From Fremontodendron californicum (taxonomy: Eukaryota > Streptophyta > Magnoliopsida > Malvales > Malvaceae), in the NCBI GenBank assembly GCA_030761205.1, contig JAULJL010000029.1:1557501-1621500 (forward strand): a stretch of 64,000 nt of DNA, written 5' to 3'. Every line of letters begins with the position of its first letter. Within the stretch, counting starts at the first letter, position 1. Shown here one piece after another: positions 46,310-59,053 of this stretch. Position numbers and translations under genes: made by a program. The notes beneath the pieces are model-generated. The model was not told where the DNA came from, ran no database searches, and saw nothing but the letters and a program-made list of their open reading frames with translations.

Positions 46310-49300
46310 TGTCGCAACCTAAAAAATAACATTCTTTTATCGCAAGACTTTATTATTCGTTAAGCGTGACATTAAAAAAAAACGAGGAAAAGTCGACTTA
46401 ATTCCTCTAGAAAAGCGAAGGTTTTGAAAATAACCTTGAAAAAGACATGGAGTCGCCACCAATCTTTTTTTGGCTAGGTGTGATCGGCCATCTATTAAAA
46501 CCGGTTTTATAAAATATTTTAAAATTAATTAAAACATTTTTTAAAACCAATTTCAAGTCTGCGTTTTAAACCAGAGAAATCAAAGAAGCGGGTTCGGGAC
46601 TCAGTTATGTGTGGTGAAGGATTAACGCCCCCACAACGCCCGTATAAAACGGTACCTTATTAATCGTGTGTTATCTCAAGTCTCGGTAAAAAGTCAATTT
46701 TTAATTTGGTATTTCAAGTTAATTCCCAATTTAAAAAAAAATAATTTCATTTTTTTATTGAAAATGATCCAGAATTTATTAATTCAAAGTTTTCCTATAT
46801 TTTCCAACAATCGTGGCAAAATATAGAAATTTTTATTATTTTGGAAAATTTTCCGAACCATTCTCGTTTTAAAGAAGATATTCCGTTATTAATGATAATT
46901 GATGATATCCTCCCTAGTAAATCCGGCAGAGAACTCATGAATTATTCTAACTCAGGAATATCTTTCTTTTATTGAAAATCATTATCTTTTTCAAAATATT
47001 TTTAAAAAAAAAATATATGAATATGTGTGACATAAATAAAATGACATAGCAAAGTCTAGATAATATAATGCAACCTAAATGGTATGATATAATTTAAATG
47101 TCTTAGCATATTCTAAATGAAATTAAATATCCTAAGTCATATGATATATTCTAAATGAAATGAAATGACCTAGGTAACATGATATATTCTATATGAAATG
47201 TAATATCCTAAGTCATATGATATATTCTAAATGAAATAAAATATCCTAAGTGACATAATATATTCTATATGAAATGAAATGACCTAGGTAACATAATATA
47301 TTCTACATGAAATGAAATATCCTAAGTCACATGATATATTCTAAATGGAACAAAATGATTTAAATGACATGGCAAATATAAATGATATGGCATATAATAT
47401 AAATGACATGAAACATAAAATAATGCTATCATATAATAAGCATGAAAATAAAAATAAAAATAATAATGCATGAACATAGTATATGCTAGATAATGTGACA
47501 AGAATAAATAACTAAATAAAAAGCATAGGATATCATGAAATATTCAAAACCATATAATAAACAACATAACATCAAAATATAAATAATAAATAATAATAAC
47601 ACCATGGAAATTATCATAGCAAAAATCACATATTTTATAGTATGCATGAATATGGAAAATGCAATGCATGAGAATGTATTTTTTCCTTTAATTAAAAAAA
47701 TCCGTATATCTAAAAAGACATCTGGCTACCTTAGGAAATATATCAAATTAAATATTCTAAAACCAAAATACTTTGTAATTGTTTGAAAACATTATGAAAA
47801 GCTTAGATTAAAAATAAAACTTAGCTAAACCCTTTTTAAATGGCTCTAATTTTCTAAGCTTAAAATACTGGACTTGACCACCCCTAACCCGAGATTTAAA
47901 AAATCATTTTTAGAGCTTAAAAAGGCTTAGAAACTATCCTAATTCAGTAGCTAAACTTCCTAATCAGCCCCTTCTAAGTAACTTAACCAAAACAGAAAAA
48001 TGATTTTCCTTCAAATTCAATTCTGCCTCTACTGTCCAGTTTTAAAGCACGATTTTTTACCCTATTTTTCAAAATTCAAAAAATTTCTAAAAAACATACT
48101 GGAGACTCAGGACATGTACAACTACATGGGAAAAAATTGGCTTAATTTTTTGATTAAAGATGATTGCCAAAAAAAATCGGGAAAGTACGAGTACTGGGTA
48201 AAAAAAATTTGTTTTGCCAACACACATTTTTTTGCCTTTGATAAAATCATTTAAAAATAAAAGTAAAAATGTTAGAGACTCTCCAAAAGACTCACAAACA
48301 GTAGCTAACACTTTTGAAAAGTTAGACAAAAATTGGCTAAGTAAAAAAAATACAAAGGTAGAATAATCAATTTGACAACTCTTTAATTTTCCACAAGTAT
48401 GCTCAAGTGAGCATGACTTTGAACCATTGATTGGTCTAAGTCATAAATCATGTGGCAAGATATGAAATGCATGAAAATACAGCAAATATGATGCATGAAA
48501 TGCATGATTTAAGACTTAAATGACATGAAAAATGCATGCCATAGAGAATATGATCTAGACCTAAATGAACTTGCATGGCATTTAATGCAACCTAGGTCTA
48601 CAATGCATGAATATGCATGGCAAAGCAAGAACAACCCAAAACCTAAAGAATGCATGGAAATAACACAAACATATAGCATGCTTAAACAAAATACACAACC
48701 AAATATCATGAAAATGCAAACCTATCAACTAGCATAACAAAAATTCACACACAAAGCTTAAAAGAGAGGGGTAGCCGAATGGTTAAGTGAACATGGCATT
48801 TTAACAAACACTTAACACAGTAACTTGCATAGCTAAAGAATAATACTCAAATCATGCAAATATAAAGTAAGGGCATGAAAACCAATAGGCATTTTCACAA
48901 ACACATGGATTAACAAAATGTAAAACATAAACAAACTTAAACATTTTGAAAATAGAAAATAAAAAATAAAAATTGCAAGACAAGTAAAATAAACATGATA
49001 ACAAGATAATAGAGTCAAAAATGGAAACAAGCAAGCAACCAAATCAAAACAAGCTTCATGTTTATGTATTTGAAGAAGATTTAAAGCATCAAAACTTGTT
49101 AAATATCACTAGTAACATGAAATAAAGAAGCAAAACAACAACTACCAAAAACAATAGGCCATTCGGCCAACTCAAAAAAAGAAAAAAAAATTCTGAAAGC
49201 TTTTTACAAGAAAGAGTCAAGAAGGAACTTGAAGAAGAAAATTAAAAACACTTATTTTAAAAAGAAACTCACCAAAATAGCAATCAAAATAGCAAATCAA

Positions 49301-50495
49301 TTCTGGAGGTTTTCAAAAAAATTTCGAGCCCATTTGCTATTTATTTGGATTTTTCTTCCAAAATTGCCTTTTGTGCTCCCAAACTTTATCATTTTTTAAA
49401 CGAGCTCCAAATCCAGATTTTTCTTCACCAATATCTTCCAAAAAATTTAAAAGTATGATCTGAAAGTTTTCATAATTTTTGGAACTCATTTGGTATTTTT
49501 TCAGGATTTATCTGCTTGAATTACTACAAAGTGGGCCCGGGATTTGGCCATTTTGAAAACGAACTCCGAATATGGATTTTATTTTACCAATATCTTCCAA
49601 ATAATTTAAGAATGAGATCTGAAAATTTTCAGAATTTTTGGAGTTCATTTGCTATTTTTTCGGGATTTATCTTCTTAAATTTCTACATAGGGGACCCGGG
49701 ATTTGGCCATTTTGTAAACGAACTCCGAATCCAGATTTTATTTCACCAATCTCTTTGAAATGATTTAATAATGAGATTTGCAAATTTTCAGAATTTTTGG
49801 AGTTCATTTGCTATTTTTCTCAAATTTTCCAATTTTGCCCTTTTGCCTCTGAAACCCGGTTTTGCTCTAAACTAGTACGATTTTCAGATTTTCTTCAAAT
49901 TGAGCCTTGGGCTATCCTTGTTTAATCACTCCTCATCCATTAGGGGCTTTAGTCTTACCGAATCGGGCCATTTCTGTAATTCTTCCAAATTTTACCGAAA
50001 TCCACCAAAAACCCTAATTCTCGATTTTCTTCCGGATTGACTTTTCTTTTAGTTTTTCTTCCAAGTAGCTTCTCCATTACCCTTAGTCAGTGCTTATCTT
50101 TCATTTGGAACCTTCAATTTTGACCAATTTGATCGTTTAAGCACTTTTCCCCAAATTTCCCGAACTAGGATTTTCTTTCTATTGAATCTCCGTAACCCAA
50201 CTTTCAAACTCCATATCTTTCGATGTAGACCTCAGATTATCAAAATTCTTTCGCCAATTTTCAATTGAACTTCAAATATATATTTTGAAAGTGGGTTGAC
50301 CTTTTTAGTAGTTGACTTTTCGAGGTTGACTTTTCGAGGTTGACTTTTTCAAGTTTGACTTTTTATGTTCGCCTTCTTAGACTAAGTCTCGGAGTACCAC
50401 CTGTAGGATGAAAAAAGTCTTTTTACATTCTAAAACATCAATTTAGGAAGAAAATAAACCTGTGTTAGTGGTCCGGACAAAATTAGGTGTCTACA
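46310..50495 (-). repeat. E4 5' LTR, about 4.19 kb
   Basis: TGTAGACACC (50495) to TTGCGACA (46310) on the minus strand. It is shorter than the E1 LTR mainly because part of the region around 49280 is missing (an AATCAATTCTGGAGG junction replaces roughly 0.7-0.9 kb of E1 LTR). W-box cluster at 50295-50366. Confidence 0.85.
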
Positions 50496-52050
50496 TAAGT
50501 AATATCGAACTCTTGTAACAAAAGAGCCTATTTTGCTAGTCTTCCACTGAGCACGGACTTGGACATGACATACTTGAGAGGATGTGCTCGCAAAATCAAA
50601 CGAACAGAGTGAGCTTGCAAATAATGCCTCAATTTCTTAACTGCAAACATCAATGACAAGCAAGTTTTTTCAATGGGAGAATAATTTAATTCAGGGCCAT
50701 TGGGAGTTCTACTGAGATAGTAGAGTGCAATTTCTTTTCCTTCATTCTCTTGTGCCAACAATGCTCCTAAGGAACGTTCTTTTGTAGCAATATAAAGGAT
50801 CAACGGCTGTCCTGGTATAGGTGTCTTTAGAACAGGTGGTCGCAATAAAAAAGTTTCAATGCTTTTAAAAGCATTACTGCAAGCCTCATCCCAGACAAAA
50901 GGGATATCCTTCTTCATTAGCTGACTGAATCGTTGACATCGACTAGCCAAGTTTGATATGAAGTGCTGGATATATGTCAATCTCCCTTGCAGACTTTTAA
51001 GTTCATGAAGATTACGGGGTTCTGGCATTTTCATGATTGTATCTATTTTTGATTGATCGATCTCAATCCCAAGATGTCTAATATAAACCCCAAAAATTTG
51101 CCCGAGGATACGCCGATGGCACACTTTAGCGGATTCATCTTTAGTTGGTATCTGCGCAATCTCTCAAACACCTGGCGAAGATCAGCAAGATGATCAGATT
51201 TTTTCTTTGACTTCATAACCAAGTCATCAACATAGTATTGGACATTTTTGTGAAGCATATCATCAAAGATCTTTTGCATTGCTCTTTGATAAGTAGCACC
51301 TGAATTCTTTAACCCAAATGGCATAACTTTGTAATAATATATTCCTTTTGGAGTTTGAAATGCGGTAAGTTCTCATCTCTTGGAGCCATGCAAATTTGAT
51401 TATAGCCAGACGATTCATCCATAAATGACAAAGCTTCATGGCTAGTTGTAGCATCAACCATTATTTCTGTCAAAGGGAGAGGAAAGTCATCCTTTGGACA
51501 AGCATTGTTCAAATCTAGAAAATCCACACAAACTCGAAGTTGACCGTTTTACTTTCTCACTGGAACAATATTTGAGATCCAAGTGGGATACTTGACTTCT
51601 GCAATAAAGCCAGCTTTTATGAGCTTATTGACCTCAGCTTCAATTTGGGGAATCAAGTCAGGATGAAAATGCTGTTGAGCTTGCTTGATAAGTTGAACAC
51701 TCTTCTTAACAGCCAGATGATGCACAACTACTTTTGGATCAAGTCCCAGCATCTCTTTGTAAGTCCAAGCAAAGATGTCTTGATACTCTATCAAAAGATC
51801 AAGATAGGCTTTTTCCTCTTTTGGAGGCAAATAAGCAATAATAAAGATCGAGCGTGGATATTCACTAGTACTGATGTTAACCTCTTTTAGCTCGTCAATA
51901 ATAGCTTGATTTCCTTCTTCAAATGATAAAGGGGCTTCTTCCTCTTGAGGTTCTTCATCAGTTTCTTTTACAGATACATAATTAGAAGCAAGGATTCTGT
52001 TTTTCAAGTTCTTCTTCCTCTGAGGACGGAACATGTTTGGTTATAACCAG
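50496..52050 (-). pseudogene. pol: Reverse transcriptase and first RNase H of element C, broken
   Basis: From right: a lead-in segment (52034-51549) with YLPPKEEKAYLDLL and IFAWTYKEMLGLDP, the RT fingers (DFLDLNNACPKDDFPLP, 51520), MPFGLKNSGATYQRAM (51320), the catalytic YYVDDLVMKSK (51237), and the RNase H region with RSLGALLAQENEGKEIALYYLSR split over 50740-50790. Stops or shifts occur near 51549, 51309 and 51100. The YVDD box is intact but the ORF is not. Confidence 0.9.
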
Positions 52051-52060
52051 TGTATGTTTT

Positions 52061-52968
52061 CTAGCCTTCAAGACTTCACCAGTAGTTACCTTTCATTCGC
52101 TTTGCATTTTCATTTGAGAAGAAATTTTGCTGTGAAAATCCCTTGATTCCTTTAAAGTGAAAACTTTTCTCTTTTGGCCACTGTTAACCTATTCGGAGTA
52201 TGGACTTCCAAGCCTTGACTGAATGGGAATTGGCTTACTCATAATAGCTTCACTGCATTTTCCACTCATTCGTTTAAAAATTGACCTTCGTGATGATTGA
52301 ATGCTCAAACGATCAACACTGATCCTTGTGTTGGGCATGTTCCCAAGCGATCAAATACTAATGGTCTTGGTGGATCTACTAAATTTTCTTGCTTTTCGGG
52401 AACTTCCTCCACATTTATGTATCTTGAAGTTTCTTTATGAATCTTCAATTTTAATGGAGAATATCCAAGTCACTCCCTAGAAGTTCCGACGAGATCAGTT
52501 TTCTTTCGCCAGACCTGGCGGATCTTGAATGAACTTTTAGGCTTTTTTTTGCTAGACTTTTCTGTCTCATGAGCTAATTTTGCAACATCCCCTTGTTTAT
52601 ATCCAACTTTGACAAGCAATCTATAGGCATTAGGATCAAAATCTTTGGTTCGATGAGAAGGAAGATCTTGATGTTCAAAAAGAGGTTCCTCTAATGGCCT
52701 AAAAAATCCTTTCAGTGGAGGTTTAAAAGCTTTTGATTCTTCCAAGTTTGTGAGGGAAATAGTCAAATTCTTTAAACCTTGAGCAATTTCATCTTCTCCA
52801 GCTGTGGAGGAAGCCAAATTATTTCCCTTTTACTTCGACTCTTGCATCGGATTGGACATTACTTCTTCTATAAATGCATCTTCCAGATAAAACTTTGCAT
52901 TTACAAAATGTGATTCTTCTGTAGTAAATGGCTTAACGTCTGCAAAAATCATCTTGACTTGACCGTTT
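52061..52968 (-). pseudogene. Region between protease and reverse transcriptase of element C
   Basis: A 115-codon open piece (52817-52470) with a DFDPNAYRLLVKVGY motif, typical of the Tat polyprotein linker, surrounded by stops. No catalytic domain is seen. Confidence 0.6.
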
Positions 52969-53865
52969 CTACAATACTTGAGGCATTGGTGAAGAGTTAG
53001 AGGAGACTACACTATTTTGATGTATCCACGGTTGTCCTAACAACATGTTGTACATCGTCTTGGCATCGATCACATGGAAAAGTGGGTTTGACTCCAAAAC
53101 TCCAATGAAAAGTTGAAGTCTAAGTTTTCCAAGAGCTTTTTTGCCCCCTTGGTTGAATCCTTGGATCATCAAGCGGCTTTGCATCGATTCATCCAAAGGA
53201 AGTCCCAATTCTTTCATTGTCATCAAAGGGAGTATGTTCACAGCATAACCATTATCGACCAAGATTCGGTTGATCTTCTGTTGACGAGCATATCCTACGA
53301 CGAACAACGGCCGGTTATGAGGAGTTGATCCCAGCAACAGATCTTCATCAGAAAAGTTAATTTTTGTAGCACAAGAATGATCACCAACTTCAAATTCAAC
53401 GTTGTCTCTATTTTCAACATCTTCATTGCCACCGATATGGTAACAAGTCATGGAAACCAAATCTTCATTTCTAAGCTGATTTGGCATGAATTCATTTAAG
53501 GTGATTGGCCTTCTTGACTTTCTTCCAGCTGAATTTTCATTCCTAGATGGCATGGTTGCTTCTTGAGGCACCTTGGGCTTTGAAGTTATAGATGGTTGCT
53601 TAATCATCTTAACTCTTATGGATACTTTTACAGGCTTTGGAGGATTCTTTTTTTGTCGTTTCGCCATGTAACTAGAGTCCAACCATCATTATCTTGGTTT
53701 TCTTTTTGAAGCAAATGGTTGCCCCCATTCCCTTGAAGATCCACCATTGTACTTATGCTTAGAGCCAATATGATAGGATCAAAAGAGCCGAATATTATGG
53801 TTCTATCCAACAAATTGGAGTGAGAAACCATACTAATTGATGCCAGATTATATGGCAATGCTTCC
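52969..53865 (-). pseudogene. pro: Aspartic protease region of element C
   Basis: The open part (53682-52969) has a basic Pro/Lys-rich N-terminus, then the retropepsin-like fold: LVDNGYAVNILPLMTM with the active-site region (Asp-Asn-Gly instead of Asp-Ser/Thr-Gly), LMIQGFNQGGKKALG, and FHVIDAKTMYNMLLGQPW. It is cut at its N-terminal side by element B. The frame at the junction (EFEEEALPYN) is restored by removing B and one CTTCC copy. Confidence 0.85.
53861..53865. repeat. Left target-site duplication of element B (CTTCC)
   Basis: CTTCC precedes the LTR end at 53866 and follows the other LTR end at 63847-63851. Confidence 0.95.
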
Positions 53866-55376
53866 TGATGGAGACTCAATTAAGAGTTGTAAACCCAAGT
53901 GCAGGTTATGTTCAAGTAATAAATTCTCGGGTGTCCGAGGTCGAACCACAGGGAAGCGTATTAGTAAGTATAAGTTTATAAATATATAAGAAAAAGAAAG
54001 TAAACAAGATATTAGGGAATCAACAACAAAATAAGATAAACAAGATATTAGAGAATAAAATAAAATAAATATAAAAGAAATTAAACAAGATATAAAAAAA
54101 ACAATAAGAAAAGATGTTGAGGTTAGAGAATCCACTCTTGGTGTTATGCTAAGATTAATCTTGTTTTATTACACAATTGAAATCCACACATAAGGGAGGT
54201 TCCAATCGGAAGGTTTAGCAATTCAGTCCAAATTGTCCAACGTCCATAGCATATGATATTATGTTCATTTGGTGTCCTCAAAACTCATAAAAAGAGTCCA
54301 AGCATTCCTTATGCCAAGGTATATGTCTACAACAAATCAAGGTTATGAAACCAAGCATTTACTGTGCCATTTTCATTGTCAATAATGAATCAAGATCCCT
54401 ACTTTGCAAGTATGATTTTAAACCAAAAGAAAATATTATCTATACTAGTGTTTATAAATGATGATTCATTTTAGCTCATGTTTAAGAGACTAACCTTAGC
54501 ATTTACCAAAAGTTTCACCTCATCACCTCAACAATATGATTAGCAACACATACTAGATATGAATAAAATGAAAAGAAATGTAAGAAGCATAAGTAAATAA
54601 AGAAAAAGAAAACTAGAGAAAGGAAAGAAGAAGAAAACTTAGAGAATTTTATTACAATGGCTAATATCCTACCAATGTACAATAATACTCTTACAATCAT
54701 CCAAGGCCCTCTATTTATACACATTTTGGAGAGCTAAATGACAAGAGACAAGCTTTATAAATTTCAAAGGTAGGTATAATAGGTGGGTGCATTCTTCTAA
54801 CAATTTTCGTCATATTGTATGACAATTCTGATCAGCCAGCTTGATGGTCGATTTTGTCAATGTTGGAGGCTCGATCTGATCAAATGGTCTTCTAGAAAAA
54901 TATACCCCTATCAGTTACGGATCCATAGCCGTTGGAATCAGATCATTTGCTCATGTGGATCGGAAGATATGGTCAAAATACCAAAACAGGTCAGCACAGA
55001 CGTCATTGCACATCAGCCAACTTGATGGTCGATTTCGCTAGGGAAAACGACTCCGTTTCAAGAAGTGTAAAACATGAAAAAGATAGATATGCCTCTTAAC
55101 TATGCACTGTAAAAAGTTCAGCCTTAATGCTTCAGTGAAAGTCCAGATATAGCTGATATGGCAAAAGGTGTCGGAACTGGAACTAAATTGGATTTGCCCT
55201 TAATTCTTGATTTAACCTAGTAATCTGAAATCACTCAAAGAAACTCGTGAAAAACACCAAATTACATAAAAATATAAAATATCATAAACACAATTAGACT
55301 AAGCAATAATAACTCGTATTTGACACAAAACAATAATAAAACATAACTAAAAACTATATAATTATACGAGTTATCA
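53866..55376 (-). repeat. Element B 3' LTR, 1511 bp
   Basis: On the minus strand TGATAACTCG (55376) to GTCTCCATCA (53866). TATA box complement at 54711-54719. U3 resembles A's LTR; the R-U5 part is unrelated to A. Confidence 0.95.
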
Positions 55377-55390
55377 CACCTCCACACTTA
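55377..55390 (-). promoter_or_regulatory. Polypurine tract of element B
   Basis: TAAGTGTGGAGGTG on the minus strand next to the 3' LTR start. Confidence 0.7.
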
Positions 55391-57349
55391 GATTGTTGCT
55401 AGTCCCTAGCAACGACTCAATAAAAATAAAATAAGAAAATCTAATCTAATCCATTTTCGTAGGAAATCACGGTGGCACTTAGCATGTGACACAAGCCTTT
55501 AAACCCCTAGGTGTCCCTAGTGGACGAGTTTAGTCTCGTGAGGGTTTGCTAGAACGATACCCACAAACATTGAAAAACTAAAATATAAGTAAACTACATA
55601 CACTAAAAATATTTACTCCTAATCCTTTCAATATAAATTAGAGACAATCTTTGAACAAGTCTTATAAACTAATCAATAGCTCAAAGAATTTCACAAAAAT
55701 TCATGCTTGAATGTAAATAAATGAGTTAAGCCAATATTAACATAACATATTTCAATCAAAATAGTGCATATTCAACTTAATCTCAACCTCTCACATGGGA
55801 TACTCTCATGATTTTCACTCTTTAAAGTAGTGGTAAAGTGTTTACACTCAATCAATCTCATGAAAACACTTCTACCATATGCTTGCTTGTCCACCTATTC
55901 TCCACTATTTAGATCATACAACTTCATAAATCAAGAGGTCTTTATTCAAGGTTGTAATGGGGCCAAAGGGTTATAATGTGGTTAAAGAACAAAAGGATAA
56001 AGATATCACAAAGGTTCCAAAGAGTTCATAGAGTTTAGAGACATAATAAGATCATACAAATAAATTTCTCAAAACTCTTTACAAGTACATAGTCACATAG
56101 GCTAAATATTCATGTTGAGCCTTTGCTTCATTCTAACCAACTTTGTAACATCTTTTTCTTTACTTTAACTAGAAGTTCAAGAGAAGATTTTTTTTATTTT
56201 TTTTTTAATATGGGAATGTATTTAACAATGATCCCTTTCTTTTTCTCTTGACTTTTTCTTTTCTTTTCTTCCCCCACACTTATCTTTTGTTTCTAACCCA
56301 AATTTTCAACTAAAAATATCCCTTGTTTTTTTGCAATATGTCTCAAAATATATAATCCATCTTTAGAACAAGGGTAAGGATATAAGTATATTTAGGCTAG
56401 GTGTAAGTTGTGGTTACCAATAAAACAGCATATTTAATGTAGGCTCAAATTGGCTCACTAGTGGGGATGTTCTCTTAGAACATTAATAATGGATGGCTGT
56501 TTGGCTCTGGTTATAATCCTAATGCCTCTATCATATTCATGTTGTCACATGTATCAATATAGTCTCAAACGGTTTAAAGCAAGTTCTAGAGAATCATGTA
56601 ATCATAAGAGCACTCAAGAAAGAAATTAGATTGATTTGTATAATGCATCAATCATTATAGGCTCAAAAACTCACAAGGATGATTATACAAGTCAGATTAA
56701 GTCTAAACATGCTTCTTTCTCAATCAACATATCATATTAACATTGGCTCATAAAAAGGTTGACATCAAGCTCAATTCTCATGAAAATCTTCTCACTAATA
56801 AATCTGTTTTAGACTTATGCAATTCATATCTCATCATTGTATTAAAAGGAACTAAAACACACTAAAAAATAATAATAATAATAATAAAGACTCATAAAAA
56901 AAATAGTAGACAAAAATAAAAGAAATCCTAAATCGTTCCCCCCACACTTAATTCTTACATTGTCCTCAATGTAAGTCTATTAACCCAAATGAAAGAATCA
57001 TGTGTAAGAGAAAAGAGCTAATAACATAAGAATAGGAATAACTAAGACTCAAAACAAAACAAACTCATGCAACCTAATTAATCCTAAAATACTAAACAAA
57101 AATTAACAAGTAAACATAAAAAGATTAAAATCAAACTGACAAGGTATGTCTCAAGTCTCCCTTACTCAGACCTTGTTCAGAATGAATACTTCTAAATTGC
57201 TTAAAACACAACAAACTTTTTTTTTTTTTTTAAATTAGCACAATATGTCCCTTACCCCCTACTAAAGGTAGAATTTAGGAGATATTACCTGCAGAGGTTG
57301 CTAACCACTTATTATAACTGAGACACAACAAACAAAATGTTAGATAATG
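55391..57349 (-). other. 3' untranslated region of element B
   Basis: Collinear with 37199-39172 of A. It contains one stem-loop (56955-56974) and an (ATT)n run near 56868-56885, and lacks the 33-bp hairpin segment of A. Confidence 0.7.
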
Positions 57350-57997
57350 TCACAAAGACAGAGTGCAATCCACTCCTTGCTCGTCCATATCTCTTTTTCT
57401 TTTTCCGAGCGTTTGCGAAACAAACGTAGCAGATAAATACTCATAAGCTTGGAGCTTTTTGAGTAAATCTTCAATGGTTGTAGCAGAAATTATGGTTCTC
57501 CTTGCCTCTGAAAACATGAATCCATTATCCACAGCATTATCTAAATATGAAAGCAAATTACTAAAATAACCATTAATATTAAGCAAACCAATGGGTTTCT
57601 TATTTGTGACCAAAGATGACCAAGAAGCCACGCAAGCTATTTCTTCCAATGTACCCAGACCTCCTGGTAAAGCAATGAATGCATCGGCAGAATGGTACAT
57701 GATTGTTATCCGTTCAGGGATACTCCAGACTTGTATTTCCTTACCCACGGTAGGTCCACAAAAATCTGTGAATAGTTTTGGCACGATTCCTAGAACTGGA
57801 CTTCCTCCGGCGTGTGCTGCTGTAGCGACTGCTCCCATTAAACCCGTACTACCGCCTCCATAAATCAACTGGATCTTTTGTTGGGCAAGTATTACTCCAA
57901 CTCTTATGGCTTCATCAGCGAATATGTTATTTTTCCCTGGATAAGCACCTCCAAAGACACAAATTTTTTTAATGCGCTGGGACGAAGTACTTTCCAT
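57350..57997 (-). CDS. LOG-like: LOG-family protein, copy in element B
   Basis: 215 codons from the ATG at 57997, with the same motifs as the A copy (IYGGGSTGLMG, Arg96-Ile97, PGGLGTLEE at 111-119). An in-frame extension upstream to 58174 lacks similarity to LOG and includes the splice-acceptor-like tract, so it is not chosen. Differences from A: H43Q, S78D, V93I, H157D, W166R, N168T, C187Y, V192F. At nucleotide level I count nine replacement and three silent changes. None touches the signature. B has Asp at 157 (AVDNGF) and Arg at 166 (ARRTII), which match usual LOG sequences better, so A has probably drifted. The enzyme is presumed soluble; substrate specificity is unknown. Confidence 0.9.
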   Translation of the reverse strand: MESTSSQRIKKICVFGGAYPGKNNIFADEAIRVGVILAQQKIQLIYGGGSTGLMGAVATAAHAGGSPVLGIVPKLFTDFCGPTVGKEIQVWSIPERITIMYHSADAFIALPGGLGTLEEIACVASWSSLVTNKKPIGLLNINGYFSNLLSYLDNAVDNGFMFSEARRTIISATTIEDLLKKLQAYEYLSATFVSQTLGKRKRDMDEQGVDCTLSL

Positions 57998-58344
57998 TTT
58001 TTTTCGAGTGCCTGAAAGAGAATGAGTACATGGTGTAATATATAGAGGACTGAGTAGTGAATCAGACAAGAGTAATAATGTCGCCGAAAGTGTATTTGAC
58101 CTGTCAGAAGAAAATGTTAACCTAACAAAAGATTTTTGCGTGCTTTCAGGAAGAAAATCAAAAAGAAAAAGCAACCGTAAAAGACCAATGCAAAAAAAAA
58201 ACGAGAATAATTACACAAATCGTAAATTAAACCGAAATAAAGTTATTGCAAATCAAACCAAAAGCTGAGAAGTCATTTATTGTAGTTGTGATTGTGGCTC
58301 ACATCTTCCTCTGGTTTTACGTCCAGAAACGGCTTAAACGCCTT

Positions 58345-58881
58345 CTATGAGTCGAGGATATGCTTCCCATCCAGTTTTCTTACAAGCTGGCAAACAGGGT
58401 CTTTTAACATCAGATTCCCAAGATGTTGCCATTCCCTTTGGAATTGCGGCCATAAATCAAGAATTTCTCTTTGTACGTCTCCACTAGGATGCGTCTCAAG
58501 AGAAAGTTGGATATTACCCAAATTCTCCTTACTCAGTCCATCCTTAATGAATTCAATTTTATCATCTCGATTAGAGGACGAAATCCCAATAGAACGACAT
58601 TTACCGTTACACGTCCATCGTGCACATTTGTGGCAATTTGAACTCATGCGCTTTGCTCGTCGCTTCTTTGCAAAAGTGCTTCTACCTGTACCTGGTAAAT
58701 GCAAAACAGGAAGATATTCATCTTCACGTACCTTGGCTTCAATTATCCAACGTATGTCTTCAGGAATCCCTTTGTGCATAAGCATTCTTAATCTTTCAAA
58801 TCGAACTTGGTAAAGCTTCAGTAAAATATTTCGAGGAAAAGGAGGAAATCGTTTCTGCAATCTTGTGAGAATATCATCCAT
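58345..58881 (-). CDS. ORF2 basic Cys4 protein, copy in element B
   Basis: 178 codons. It differs from the A copy at L28F, D41E, P101S, P116L, D119E and K138R; the four cysteines and the AKKRRAKR block are unchanged. The ATG lies directly behind a T-rich tract ending in CAAG. It is followed by the same TAG and 23-codon in-frame extension as in A. About 350 bases separate it from LOG. Confidence 0.8.
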   Translation of the reverse strand: MDDILTRLQKRFPPFPRNILLKLYQVRFERLRMLMHKGIPEDIRWIIEAKVREDEYLPVLHLPGTGRSTFAKKRRAKRMSSNCHKCARWTCNGKCRSIGISSSNRDDKIEFIKDGLSKENLGNIQLSLETHPSGDVQREILDLWPQFQREWQHLGNLMLKDPVCQLVRKLDGKHILDS

Positions 58882-59053
58882 CTTGAAAAAAAATGAAAAA
58901 GAAATTGAAAGAGAAATTTATATACAATATCAGTTTTGTGGGTAGCTGATGGAACCGACTTAAATAATCACGGAGTACCGTTATCCGCCATTTAACCCGG
59001 GTTAAAAAAAATGTATATTTTTTTTTGAAGATTAGTAAAAATTATATTTACAT

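Larger units (their letters stand above)
45390..50495 (-). mobile_element. E4: internally deleted Ogre-like element
   Basis: On the minus strand: complete 5' LTR (50495 to 46310), PBS (46306-46290), leader (46289 to about 45456), then only the last 66 bp of the 3' LTR (45455 to 45390). All genes are deleted. Flanking ACTTA/ATTTA (minus strand; TAAGT at 50496-50500 and TAAAT at 45385-45389) is a target duplication with one mutation. Removing E4 and one copy restores a continuous frame through FDITYIPQKAVKGQ of element C, which validates both ends. Confidence 0.85.

Noticed and set aside
53848..54135. 95-codon hydrophobic ORF at the B LTR boundary (also 62300-62605) and 69-codon ORFs at 54515 and 62985
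   Set aside because: They lie in the LTRs and partly cross the insertion junction; composition reflects A/T-rich DNA.
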